A stretch of 64,000 bases of DNA from Puffinus mauretanicus (taxonomy: Eukaryota; Chordata; Aves; Procellariiformes; Procellariidae): positions 124,001 through 188,000 of the forward strand of contig JAJKFH010001480.1 in NCBI GenBank assembly GCA_023333565.1, in the 5' to 3' direction. The position numbers and the translations under genes are program-made. A model generated the notes under the pieces. It had not been told where the DNA came from. It saw nothing but the letters and a program-made list of their open reading frames with translations, and did not search any database. Positions 24,701-36,700 of this stretch are shown one piece after another. Numbering within the stretch: the stretch's first letter is position 1; the number at the start of each line of letters is the position of its first letter.

Positions 24701-27700
24701 AGCACAACTCTCTCCTTGCCGTAACAAAGCAATCTCAAAATAACGCTGTAATTAGATATAGTGTTGCTCTAATACTTTTATGTCAAAAACTCTTTTGTAA
24801 GCACATATGTTTATGTAACTAATTCTACTGTATTCCAAGAATTACTTCATGCTTTCTGCATTCTGTGTTTCTGTGGCTGCACAACGCTGATCGGTAACGC
24901 AAGAGAGAAGCACAACATGATGGCTTTTAAGAAAACCAGCACAACATTTATAACTATTCAGCAGTGACATTTCTAAATCTTTCTCTAAGTCACACAGCTA
25001 CTGAGCTGAATAAACAAGACACAGCAGGTTGTATCTGAAGAGCATTTTAAAATTTAAACAGAGATGTTGGAAATAGAGAAACTCACCGTAACCTGTCTGG
25101 GAGACAAACTCAGCTGCCCCTCCGATGGGCTTTGTGAAGACGCCCATGATTCCTTTCCCCACACCCGAGATGACCCCTCTGGCTTTGTGCCCAGCTGAAG
25201 CTTGGGCCTCAGACACTCGCTGAAAATTCTGCATCGGCTGATCCACGATCCCAGCAATTGCACCTGAAAAAACAAGAGTCCCCAGTAATTAGTGAAGATT
25301 AATATCCCAGAATAAGACAAAATCTTACCACTGGACCTGAATGTTGCTTGGATTTCAGACTGTACGCCACCCTTCTTATACAGCTATTTAGCATGTGACC
25401 AATTAGCTAAACAATACCTTAGCTTCAGTTTAAGTTAAATCTCAACGTCCTTTTTTTAATGTATTTTACTTTCTTAAACATTCAGATCACTTAACTTGAC
25501 GGTAGGATTTAATCTTTCAACTACTTTCACTAAATGCTTTTGTTCAGTTAGTTTAATTTAGCTCATTCAGTGTAGCAATTCTGAAAATGTTGGGCTCAGA
25601 ATAAAACCCACCCCTTTTAGAAGACTTGAGCTGTTACAGAAATGAGATTTTCATGTAAGCCTGAGATTGACTTCATGAGAATAAAAACTGCCGGTATTCA
25701 ATAGATCATTTTTATATCCTCTTCCACTGCCAGAAATGTTCATAAGCTAATGCAACTTTTGATATATTACTAAGATTAGCAGAATTAGACTTTGAGACTT
25801 TTCGTTACTTTTTTGTGAAAACGATCATATTTTACTTTAATGCACATGGGTCAAACTTTTACAAGTGACACAGTGACCTTCCCAGCTTTTAGTATCAACA
25901 GAGAACTCTGACTTAAATCTTCCTAAATGTAAACAGGTATGTGAGGTGGTACATTTCTTTGATCTTGAGTTTACTCTAGCCACTTAACCACAGACATGTC
26001 TCTAGTTATTGTAATTTTGATAGATAAGCTATTTGGAAATCGCTAAGAGCACAAGGATTGGACACAGTGACATCAGTTAGAAAACGGTCTGCCTGATCTG
26101 CTGTTCTTTGCTCAGTGAAAAGCAAGTTTGCAGGCTCCTCGGCTAGCTCTCAGTTTGCACCTTTAGCTGCAAATATCAAGATAAACAATTATTTAAGGAG
26201 TAGGAACGAGTAACCTTGGTAGGTCACCTTGGTAACCAGGCATTTTTACTGCAACCCAGACATCTCTGAAGATTCTGTTTTGTGTGTGGAAGCAAATCCA
26301 GGCATAATTCCACAGATTCGGACAATCACAGCCGAGGTATTTGGCCCCATGTTTACCAGCGTGACATGCACTGGTCAGCTAGCTGCTAACTGGTTTTCAG
26401 ATGGTTTTAGTTACCGTTACTGGATAAACGGAGAAGTTGCTAACTTTGAACAACAAGAACTAATATTGTACTTGTACACTGGTATTCTGTCCAAAGAAAA
26501 GACGAGGATGAGAAGCAGCACACATTTCCCCAGACCCTTGTCCCTGGGATACTATCTATCAGCAATTCAAGAAATTTGCATGCCCCACAAACGCCTCCCT
26601 CTCCTCTTAGAGAGATTGCTTCCAACTTCTGTATGTGTATCCTTTACTGAGAAATGATTAGTATTTTCCCAGAAAATGCTGGTCTATTTTTAATATGATA
26701 CCCAGTTTTTATTGAGCTCACTCACTGAAACTGAGCCTGCAGCCAAACGCTCACCCTTTGTACCACAAAGGCCATGAAGCTTCCTTAATGCCATGCCATG
26801 GAAATGATACAATTTTCAACTGAATTCTGTTTCATTAGTACTTACCAGCTGCTCCTGCTGCTTGACTAAAATAACGCCCCAACACCGCATTACACAATTG
26901 GGATTGTTTGTCCAGTCTTTTCTTTTGTACAATTGTGATGCATTTGAAGGCATAAAACAATACTTGGTGTTCTGCTAAGTTACAGTGTTACGTTACCCTG
27001 TGACCTCCTTCACCCTATCGATCGAGGTCATCCACAGCAACTGCACTTTCAGAACAGAAGTTATTGCCTTATTAAATGTAATCCACCTAAGTCCTAGCAC
27101 TAGTAAATTATTTACTGCAATACACTTGAGCAATGTTATAAGGTAATAATAAATAAGAGCCTACTCCAAAGGACCTGTGGTATGCTCCAGGCACTTCTCA
27201 GCTGGAATTAGGCCCAGAGGACAGGGAAACAGAATGGAAACTGCTGTGACTATGTTATACAAGATTATTTATATAGTACCCCAAATAATATATAGCTTAA
27301 TTAGCCAGTTGTTTAGTACTTCCACACTTCTGTCATTCTGCCATTTTATGCATGCTTTGAACTTGCCTGTGAAGCTATTGCACTTTTGTACCTCAAATCC
27401 TTTTGCAAGTCCTGTCTTTCTACCTGCAAAAAATATAACCAATGATTTTCTCTGCCCTCCCTGCTCACCCTTTGTAATCTCTTATCTCAGATTGCAACTC
27501 ACTGACACAACTCACTCATGTGCTCTGGTCATGCCCACAAATCACATAAACTATAACCTCACTCCTTTCATTAAGGAGTGGCTGGTCCTACCACCCTTGC
27601 ATGGGGAAGCCAGATCCGTGCAGCTCCTTTCCTGTGTGCATCATGTGTGGGCAAAGGAAAAAAAAAAATAGGTCAAAGGCTGAGCAACCTCAAAACCCAA

Positions 27701-30700
27701 CAGCAGTGAGATAATTGTGACATGCACGTGAGGTTCATTGCATCTTCTAGCACCAGAAACTGTGCGAAGCAGATGTCCCCTGGTGTCCATGTGTCTTCCT
27801 TCTTTCTAACTTAAAGTTAGTGGTAGGAGCACCATGTTGCATGGACTTACCACAGAAGGTCTCTCCCCCCAGGTTTCAGTAGGATATCAGGGAAGCAGAG
27901 CATGGAACCACATGTAGTGGTTCCTCCCTTCCCACTCTCATTCTCACAGTCTAGAGACAGCTATGGTGTCCTACTGCTATCCCTGTCCCTTCTCTGTAAT
28001 GTCCCTGGCCCGTTGTTTTCTTTTTCTAAATGAAACCATTCTCCATTTTTCTTTCCTTCCTTACCCTAGGCATTCAATTTTATATGCATGTCCACATATG
28101 TACACAGAGATTATGTATGTATAAAGAAAACCTCAATAAAATTAAACACCAAAGCAACAAAATAAAAACATATTCTTCCATTACTGGACCAAAGAGGTTC
28201 CAGCAACACCATAACATCTGCTAAACATCAGCCGGGGTGCACTTTTGTTAATACATTTTGCTCAGTAACCATAAAAAGGATACTTTGATAACTACTAAAT
28301 TCAGATAGTTCAGAGTATATCACTGTATTACTTCAAGAAGAATTTGATTACGGGCAGCAACTGGTTCCTGTGTAGACTGACAATGTTTGGTGAACATAGC
28401 ATGGCTTACAGAACTTAGCAAAGCTCAGGTTGCTTGTGACAAACTCTTTCAGACCAAGAAATAATTGGAAAAAATCCCCCACCAGGAGAAACTGGCCATG
28501 CTTTGCCATGAGGCTGGAAGCTAGCCAAGCTGAAACCATTTCACTTCCTTTTCTTTTCTGCGTTGTCCTTCAGGATCGCTGCAAGTGTTTCACACCGAAA
28601 ATACGGCTGAAGCATAGTCTCATCACAGCAAACATCACATAAAAATACAGCTAAAGGAAAAGAGCACCTGTTGGCGTGCATTAATATATTTGCAGAATTA
28701 GCCTGTGGAATAGCACCTTCAGGATTAGTGCTGGCTCTTAGTGTCTCTGTAGACAGGCAGAGTGGCCTGGATTCAGTGATAGTTGCACAGTAACAACAAC
28801 CACCACCACCCTTAATAACAAAACTTTGAGCTTCTGAAATTCAGGCTCTACCTTCTCTAGCAGCAGAGTTACACTGTCAGTCAGTATTACTATCAATTCA
28901 CTTTCTCCAAAAGCAGGAAGGAGTAACTGAAATGTCGAGCACTTTTGCCACTGTGAAAAATGGCTTTTCTAATACTTGTCAGCTTTTCGGTTATTCAGAT
29001 ATGCTCAACTTCCTAAAGGGAGCTACTTCAATACAGTATTTTTCACTAGAACCAGTAGTTGAAAATAAAGCCTATAGTTTCAATGTTCTCTTTTACATGG
29101 TTATAAATTACTAGTTTAAGCTTGACCCCGTCATGCAAAATGCAAAAGGTAGTTCCTTGGTGGGGAGTTCCAATCATCTAAATATTTTAAACACAATTTC
29201 ACTGCATTTTTGTCTAATCATATAAAAGAAAAAACACACCTATCATAAGCTTTTGCTTCTTTTCATGCACAAATGTTACTAAAATGACCCAGAAATCTCC
29301 CCCAAAACTAGAAAAGAAGACAACAGCCCGCCAAAGATAACAATCAAATCAAACAACACCCTGACAGTGCTTGAGTCATTTAAAACGGAGACAGGACAAA
29401 GCACTTAAGAATGTACCACAGGGAACAACTTGCACTGAGGAGGAGACAAGAGTACATGATTTTGGCCCTGATTCAGCAAAGCTCTTAAGCACATGCTTAA
29501 GTGCTTTGCTGAATCAGGGCCACCATCAGCCAGATTTTCAGAAAGATCAGAAATGCAACTCTTCTTTCTGTGTAGATACTACAATGTATCAGCGAACTGA
29601 GGGCTCTTACATGCCTTTGACTAGGCACGAAATCTGCATTTGCAATTCTTTAAGCTGCTTGCATGAGTCAGATGGCTTTTACAAACATGATAGTACTGTG
29701 ACTATCCTAGAAATCTTTTTCACACTGCCCAATTTTACAATTAGAAAGTCATAGAAATTACGGCTTCAAAGGGTCTTGCTCTCTGCATTCTTGTGCTCAT
29801 CTGAACTCTTCATCCTTGTGAAGGAAAATAACATAGCAGCTCCGCTTCGTTTCGTTATGTATGAAGAACCTGGAACTGTATTTAGAGTAAGCATGTTCAT
29901 GTTTACTCTGAACATGGTGGTGAAAGAAAGCAGCGCGGTGACACCTCCCCTTCAACCACGACCGTTTTTTTGGGGGAAGCCACAATATTTTTAAACTAAA
30001 TGGTCAGGACAGAAATAGCTTTCTGATGCGTTTGTAAAAATTGAAATGTAGGTCCATTCATAATTTAGGTCTTGACACAATTTACATGAATGCTGCTGCG
30101 TGTACAGAGGAAACATGCTTTTTAAAAATCAGGTTTAAATAAAAAAATTATGCCTGATACAAATTCAGTGGAATATTTCTGATTCCTCCCTTAGTGAGAG
30201 GTCCCATACTTGTCAAGTCCAGCTACGCAGTAACCGTAGCTATTTATCTGGGTGCTTCGTTGCCTCCACTGCTAAGAACAGAGGTATTTAGCAGGGAGGA
30301 ACCTCTGAATAGTAACAGCGGGAGTAAGAACAAGATCCTAGCTTGCGGAGGAGCACTGTTTAAATGCTAATATGAAGCTCTAAGTTTCTAACATGAAGTC
30401 TGATTTCTTAGCAAATCAGGGACACTGAAATTCTAACTCTTTTTTTCGGTTTTGTTTTTAACTCAGGCACACTCCTGCAAACAACTGAAGCCTTGTGCAG
30501 AGGGAGGTACAGGGACAGCGTATTTGTGCATGCATGTTACGAGTTCCTGGCTTTCCTGAACAGCAGAAACTTTGCCTTGTTACAGCCAAAGCTACAAAGG
30601 TTTGCTCTTTAGTTCAGGCTGTACAGCTGATGCTTTTAGCTCTGAAGGGCTCTGGTGTGTCAGCAAAGGGGATAGCCACCACATTATCTCGCTGTCTTAT

Positions 30701-33700
30701 TAATAACTGAGCCAAGATCACCAAAGCTTTTCACCAGCACACATACACCAGGCTGACACAGTGCTTCTAAAAGTATAATCTTTCATCCAGCTACTCAACC
30801 TGACTGCCCTTAACCCAATAAAACAAGAAGGAAAAATGAAACCTTCTCCGAACTGCCTTTGATTTGCAACACCAGTAACAGCTTGCTATTGGGATAGTAG
30901 CTACTAATATATGAAATTTCTCCTTTATGCACATTTCTCCCAGGACACTCGCTTGCCAGTTTACAGGCATTATCAAATGACAGTGCTTCACATCAGCTAA
31001 TGTTATTGCTTAAAATAATTTCCAGTAACTTAACCCAAACTTGTAACATTTTTACCACTTCCTCTTTGGGGCTTTCAGGGTTGCGGTTGCAAATTTAGGA
31101 GTTGTGTACACTACTGAAGATTAGAAAAGAGGACAAATCCTTTCAAGCTTCAGCTCTTCTAACCTTTTGCACTGGACTGCTTTTGGTCACTTTGATCTCT
31201 AAGGGATTCATACTCTTTAATACATACTGAGGAACTCTGCCAAACAATACAGTTCTGCATTCCTTTGCTGTGTGACAAGTAGAAGTAACCTAGAAAATCC
31301 AGCCTCTTACTGCAAAACTTCTCGCAGAGATTTTTTCCAATGCCAGTTAGTTTTCAAATTTTTAGGTACTATTTTGAAATGGCCAGAGCAATCTTCACTT
31401 CAAAGCACTTGGCTGTTTGATGAATACAATTACACTGAATCAGGATGATCTGGGTCTCTTTGTAAAAGCAGAATTCCTCATCAAAGCTTACTTAACATCT
31501 GCACTAAGTTCAAGTGGTTTTCAAACAAAACCAAGAATCCCCGATATCTACAGTGCAGCAAAAACAAGCAGGTTCGGAAGGCATTCCTATAACTCACTGG
31601 AAAGTAAACATCAGCGTGATGACGTCTTTGTGCTTAGTTACAACTCACCTTGCCCAATGCAGAATTATTCTTTTCTTCTCAGCTATGCATCATGTACCAA
31701 TGAAAACATTATTTCACAAAGAGAGTGCAAACTTGTTCTATATCTATATCTATATCAATTATTTTATCAGCAAAACACATATACAAAAGTGTTATACAAA
31801 ACACATAACTAAACCTTAATGAAAAGAAACAGTATCTCATACACATACTGTGAGGCTATTTCACAAAAAAAAACCCCAAAACAAACAGATTTTGCAGTTA
31901 TAACTCACATGTAGAAAAGGCTGGTGAGTAGAACAGAAAACAGTATTATCACTCAATTTGCTATTTAATAGTACGTTACCTAGAAGGCTAATGCCTAAAC
32001 GAGAGAGCCCCTGTCTCAGTCCTTCTCCCAGGCTCTCTGGAAGCTGCCTTCTCCATTCTTCTTGTCTGTTGTAATGTTCCTCATCCAGTGACAGCCTATC
32101 CATATTCCGAGCAAGACTTGTTGCCAGATTGGTAATTGACGTCAGTGTACCTAAATACATGGAGATCTACATTTGGGTCTGGATCAAAATGCTTTAATTT
32201 AAAACACGGAGACCTTCTATGCCTCACTGAAATACTGAGCTTACGAGCAGAACAGCAAGTCAATTGAAAAGTCGCCCATGTGTAACATGCTTTACTATTT
32301 GTTAAGCATCACCACGCTGCTTCTACGGTCCACGTCACGCCTTTTACATTAGCCTGCACCAGGTTTGCCTGGCCGGTGGGAACAGCAACTCATCCGAACA
32401 TCCTTCCCCAGTCCCCAAACTTCTGTAAGGTTAACCTAAACGGAGGGGGGGTGACGGAAAGGTAAACAAATATTTACAGAAGGAGCCCGGGAGGACGTGT
32501 CCTGCGGGAGCCTGGAGCAGCAGCAAGCGGCTGGGGCAGCCGCGCCGCGGTCTCTCCCGGGCGGCCAGAGCCACGCGATGGCACTGTTTGTACAGACTTC
32601 GCAAAACAAAAGCTGCTCCTGTCCTCGGGCCAGAGCAACCCTGCTGTCAAAACCTATCCATGTACTGACACAGTTATGACAACTGTATCTGCTTTTTTTT
32701 TTTGAAAAAAAGAAATAATAAATATGATGAGGCGACACAGTGTAGAATTTCTGATGGTTAGCAGAAGTACAGAACACCTTTAATATTTCTGCAGTTATCA
32801 CATGAAATACTGGCTGAGCCAATCTCCGTTTCCCACTGGGAGGTTTAAAATTCTGAAGTTTCTGAAACATTCTTACACACTGTAGTTAAGCGGTGATCTG
32901 TTTAATACATAAGACGTTATATATGAACTTTGTTACCCTCCCAGCATTTCGCTGCAGCCTAGCAAGCCAAACAAAGCTGCAAGCAGTATTGTTTAAAACT
33001 TTAACACATTCTTTGACAATGCATGACAACAAAGCAGTAGTTGGAGCAACAAAGTGAAAGATCTACCTTTGGAAATGTGTTTTACAAATGATGTGGTTCC
33101 TCTGGAAACTCCACTGACAAATGCTCCTGGGCCTCTGGTCAGCCCTTCATAGGGGAGCCTAAAGAAATCGGCTACGCCGTTCCCTATGCTTCTCACCAGA
33201 CTAGCCGGGCTTCCGAGAATTTCCAACGATCCGACAACCCAGCCTGTGTGGAGAAACAAGACACATGTTACAGCTGCAAAAACTGCAGAAGCAGCAGTTG
33301 TGAAAAGGTTATTCCTTAATTCTCTTTTTCACACTAGAATTCATCGCATTATGAACTTCCTTTGAGCAAAACACGGGAAATAACTCATCCACTATGAATT
33401 CAGAAATGGCAATCTTTCATACTTCGTAAATCAAAGAAATCCTTTTGGCAAACTCACAAATAGCTTTAGAATGACTTCCTTCCAGGAGCTTCCCGTATTT
33501 CTGCTAAAAGTGTGCTAGAGAGGCGGATGCTAGAGCCTCACAGCTACGGAGGAACGAGACTGCAAGTTCAGATCGCTGGGTTGGTTTTAGACGCTATAAG
33601 GCAGTGATGTGATTTCACATCCTTATGTGATAGAATTGTGACAGGGAGTTTACACTGATACAATGTACTGTTTTACCGGAGTGTGGAGGTCAATTGCTTG

Positions 33701-36700
33701 ATGGAGTGTTAGGAAAGGGGATGCAGATTTTTGACAAGTGCTTAAGAAGTTATTTTAAATCCACCCCAACCCTTCTAAGCTGATCATTTTCTTTCAGAGT
33801 GCAGTGAAAGCCAGACAAATGTCTTTTGCTCAGTACAGTTGTGTAAACAGCAACGACATCTACATGCTGATTAGGTTACTCATAGGGGAGTATTCCTTAT
33901 GCATATCCCAGGAGAGGTATCTGCGGATCTGGTTTCCTATATAAACGCAGGGTTGCCAGCAGCTTGCTGGACGGCCGAGCGCGCAGCAATCTGTAGCTGG
34001 AAAGCTGTTTGCAGGTCTTGTCTTTCTCAGGCTGGTTGGCAGCAGATTTATTAGGGAAATAGTGCTGCATAACTTTTTTTCGGCAGCCCAGAGAGAGCTA
34101 TTTAGAAATGGCAATAAACATTAAACGGGAACTGCCTGGTCTTTGAGCCCCAGTACCATGAATTTCAACTGGCACCGTCAGAGTGACACAAGGCGCGACA
34201 GGGCCAGGAGGCTGAAAGATGGACAGATTGGCCTCCTGCTCTCCCGCCGAGGGCCCTTGATCTGCGCTGCCCTCCTCATTCCCATCTCATCACTGCAAAC
34301 TCCTGCTATCCAGATGCTTTTCTTGTTTTCTAGTAACCCCTCCCAGTCACTCCTGTGGAAGGCTGAATCATGAAACTGAACAGAAGAGAAAATGTTAGTC
34401 ATATGAAATGAATTAATCTCATACTACCATTGTAAGCTCCCGGAAAATCTATTACTCTTGTTGAATCTGTCCCACATTTCAGCCCTGGCAGGTTGAGAAC
34501 TCCAGTTCATGTAGTATAAAAAGTGGGAACCACAGTGGACATAAGGGAGAAGATAGGATGGACTATGAAAACAAAAAGCAGGTACTACTGGCAACACGAC
34601 GAGCAGAGCGGCAACGAGCGCTGTGGCCCCATGGTGCCTGCCCTGGAGACAAGTGTCCCTGTGGCAGTCCTTCCCTGCCAGGGACCAGGGGAAGCCAGCG
34701 CTCCAGGCTGGGCCTGCGACTACCTCACTGTAGTATTTTTAACAAATTATCCTTGCCACTGTGTGAAGTGATGAAAAGCTGGAGGGGCGGGGAGGCATGT
34801 ACAGATGGAAGAGATGCTCCTTCTGTTTTTTCTGATCAATAATGTTGCAATAATTCCTTACAAACAGCCTTTTTTTTTCCCAAATGTCCTCAGCATTCCT
34901 TGTCCTGAGGCGGTGATGGGATAGCATGAGGTGATGGAAAGGAGCTGCATACTGTGGATTAATGCCTTGCTGCCCTGCAGGCACCGCCAGGCTGGGATAT
35001 GAGAGACTCCAACTCCACTCACCTGTTTGGCCAGCCAGCGTGCTCAGGAATGAAAACCAGATTAAAACCAGGAATGAAACCAGTTAAACACAATGCTGAG
35101 GGGTTGCCCGGTAACCCGGGGATGGGGTGTTGCAGTCTGGCCCTCGCTTGTGGGCTGTCAGTTTTGGGAAGCTCTGGAAGGAGCATGCTCACCCTTGGAG
35201 AGCACATGGGAGGAACGTGCAACCTGCAGCAAGGGTGACCCTCCGTGGCCCATCCTCAGAGCAAAACTAATGGCTCCTCACTGCCGGCATGGACCACCCA
35301 ACCCAGGGAGGAAGGCGTGGGAGTAAGTTGGGAATAGGAAAATGATGAATCAGGAACAATCCCTCAATTCACAAACTCTGTGCTGCATTTTACTTTGCAG
35401 AAATACAGTATCAGGTCAGGTTACCATTTCCCAAAGTATGCTTAGTAATTATATCCACTAATATGAAATAATTATGACTACATTAGCAGAGACCCATTGC
35501 ATTTTCTTTATAGGCAACTATAGGGTTAGTTCTGGCTGACAGCAGTATTATTTTTAAATAGAATTTTATTAACTTCTAAATAGAAGCCAACTTAATTAGA
35601 AAAGGATGGGAGATTTCCATTGCAAGTTTTGCTAATTTGAGACAAGCAATGCTAATCAGCATATTTGAGCAGAGCTCTCCAGCCCCATTCATTGCTTATG
35701 AGACGTGGATTCTTTGCAACATATGGGGCAGCCTGATACACTCGCGCTCTTTAGCAGGCTTTGGGACAAATCCTGCCCCCTCCCACAGGGCAGCAATGGT
35801 CTTGCACACAGCTAAGGGCAAAATGAGACTATATCCCGCTTGGAGCGTAAGGCATAGCTGTATGGGAATGCTGTTTGTGCAGATTTATGCATGGGGCAGT
35901 GGTGAGCAGAAGGGGTGTCACACAACCCCTTGTTTTGCAGATTAATATGGTTAAAATGCAGGAGAGTGAGGTCCTCTTTCATAAGAGACCAATCCAAGAA
36001 GTGTAACTCACCTGATGGTGAGGAAAGGACTCAGGGTTTGCAGACCGTATAAAGCTTTTTGTTTGATTTTTTCCTCCTTTTTAACTTTGTTGACACAGAC
36101 AGCCTTTTGACAAGTGTCACAAACTCTTCAAAATAAAGCATCTTCTTTGCCCAAGCAAACATTAATCAACACAATTTAATCATGGTAATCCCTTTCAAAA
36201 AATACATTTTAGTTTTAGTGCTTTGAGTGGGATGTAAATAGTAACTAAATATACGCTCATGTATTTTCCTGAAGAGAAGTTCCACAGACACAAACATTAT
36301 TTCTTAGTATTTAAACCTGCTTGATTTCAGCTACATCATGAGCCCAGAGCAAGGGGTGGCCTGTGCACTGCTGCACACTGCAAGGGTAGCACAGGAGGAA
36401 AGACCAAGACCAGGCTCAGGAATCCCTCACTAGCATATGTGTCTCACCTGGGATCTTGTGGATGAAAAGCCAGTGTAACCCCAATTTCCTGCTGCAGTCT
36501 ATCACCACTTATATCACCACTCCTAGACAGTTGTGGGGAGAAACACTCACACTGTGGACCATATTTGGCCACAGTTTCACTCTTAATTAGCAAGAAACGA
36601 GATCTCCCCTTTTGTACTATGGGATTTGACTGTAAAACAAATCCAAACAAGTAGTAAAAAGAAAAATCTGCAAATTTTGCAAGCAAAACAATGCAAGAAA

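Larger units (their letters stand above)
25264..31979 (-). other. VPS13B: VPS13B intron (6.7 kb)
   Basis: AT-rich. It contains a candidate cassette exon (26846-26974), a 164-codon open frame of unknown meaning (27177-27671 +), a 60-bp palindrome (29463-29522) and a short CTATAT microsatellite near 31739-31757. No independent gene is recognised. Confidence 0.8.

Noticed and set aside
24980..25000. MIR-like AGTCACACAGCTACTGAGCTG string
   Set aside because: Around 20 bases only, with no extension into the rest of the MIR consensus.
26229..26657. 142-codon open frame on the + strand
   Set aside because: No recognised domain, no splice or promoter support, and a length that chance can give in a 64-kb window.
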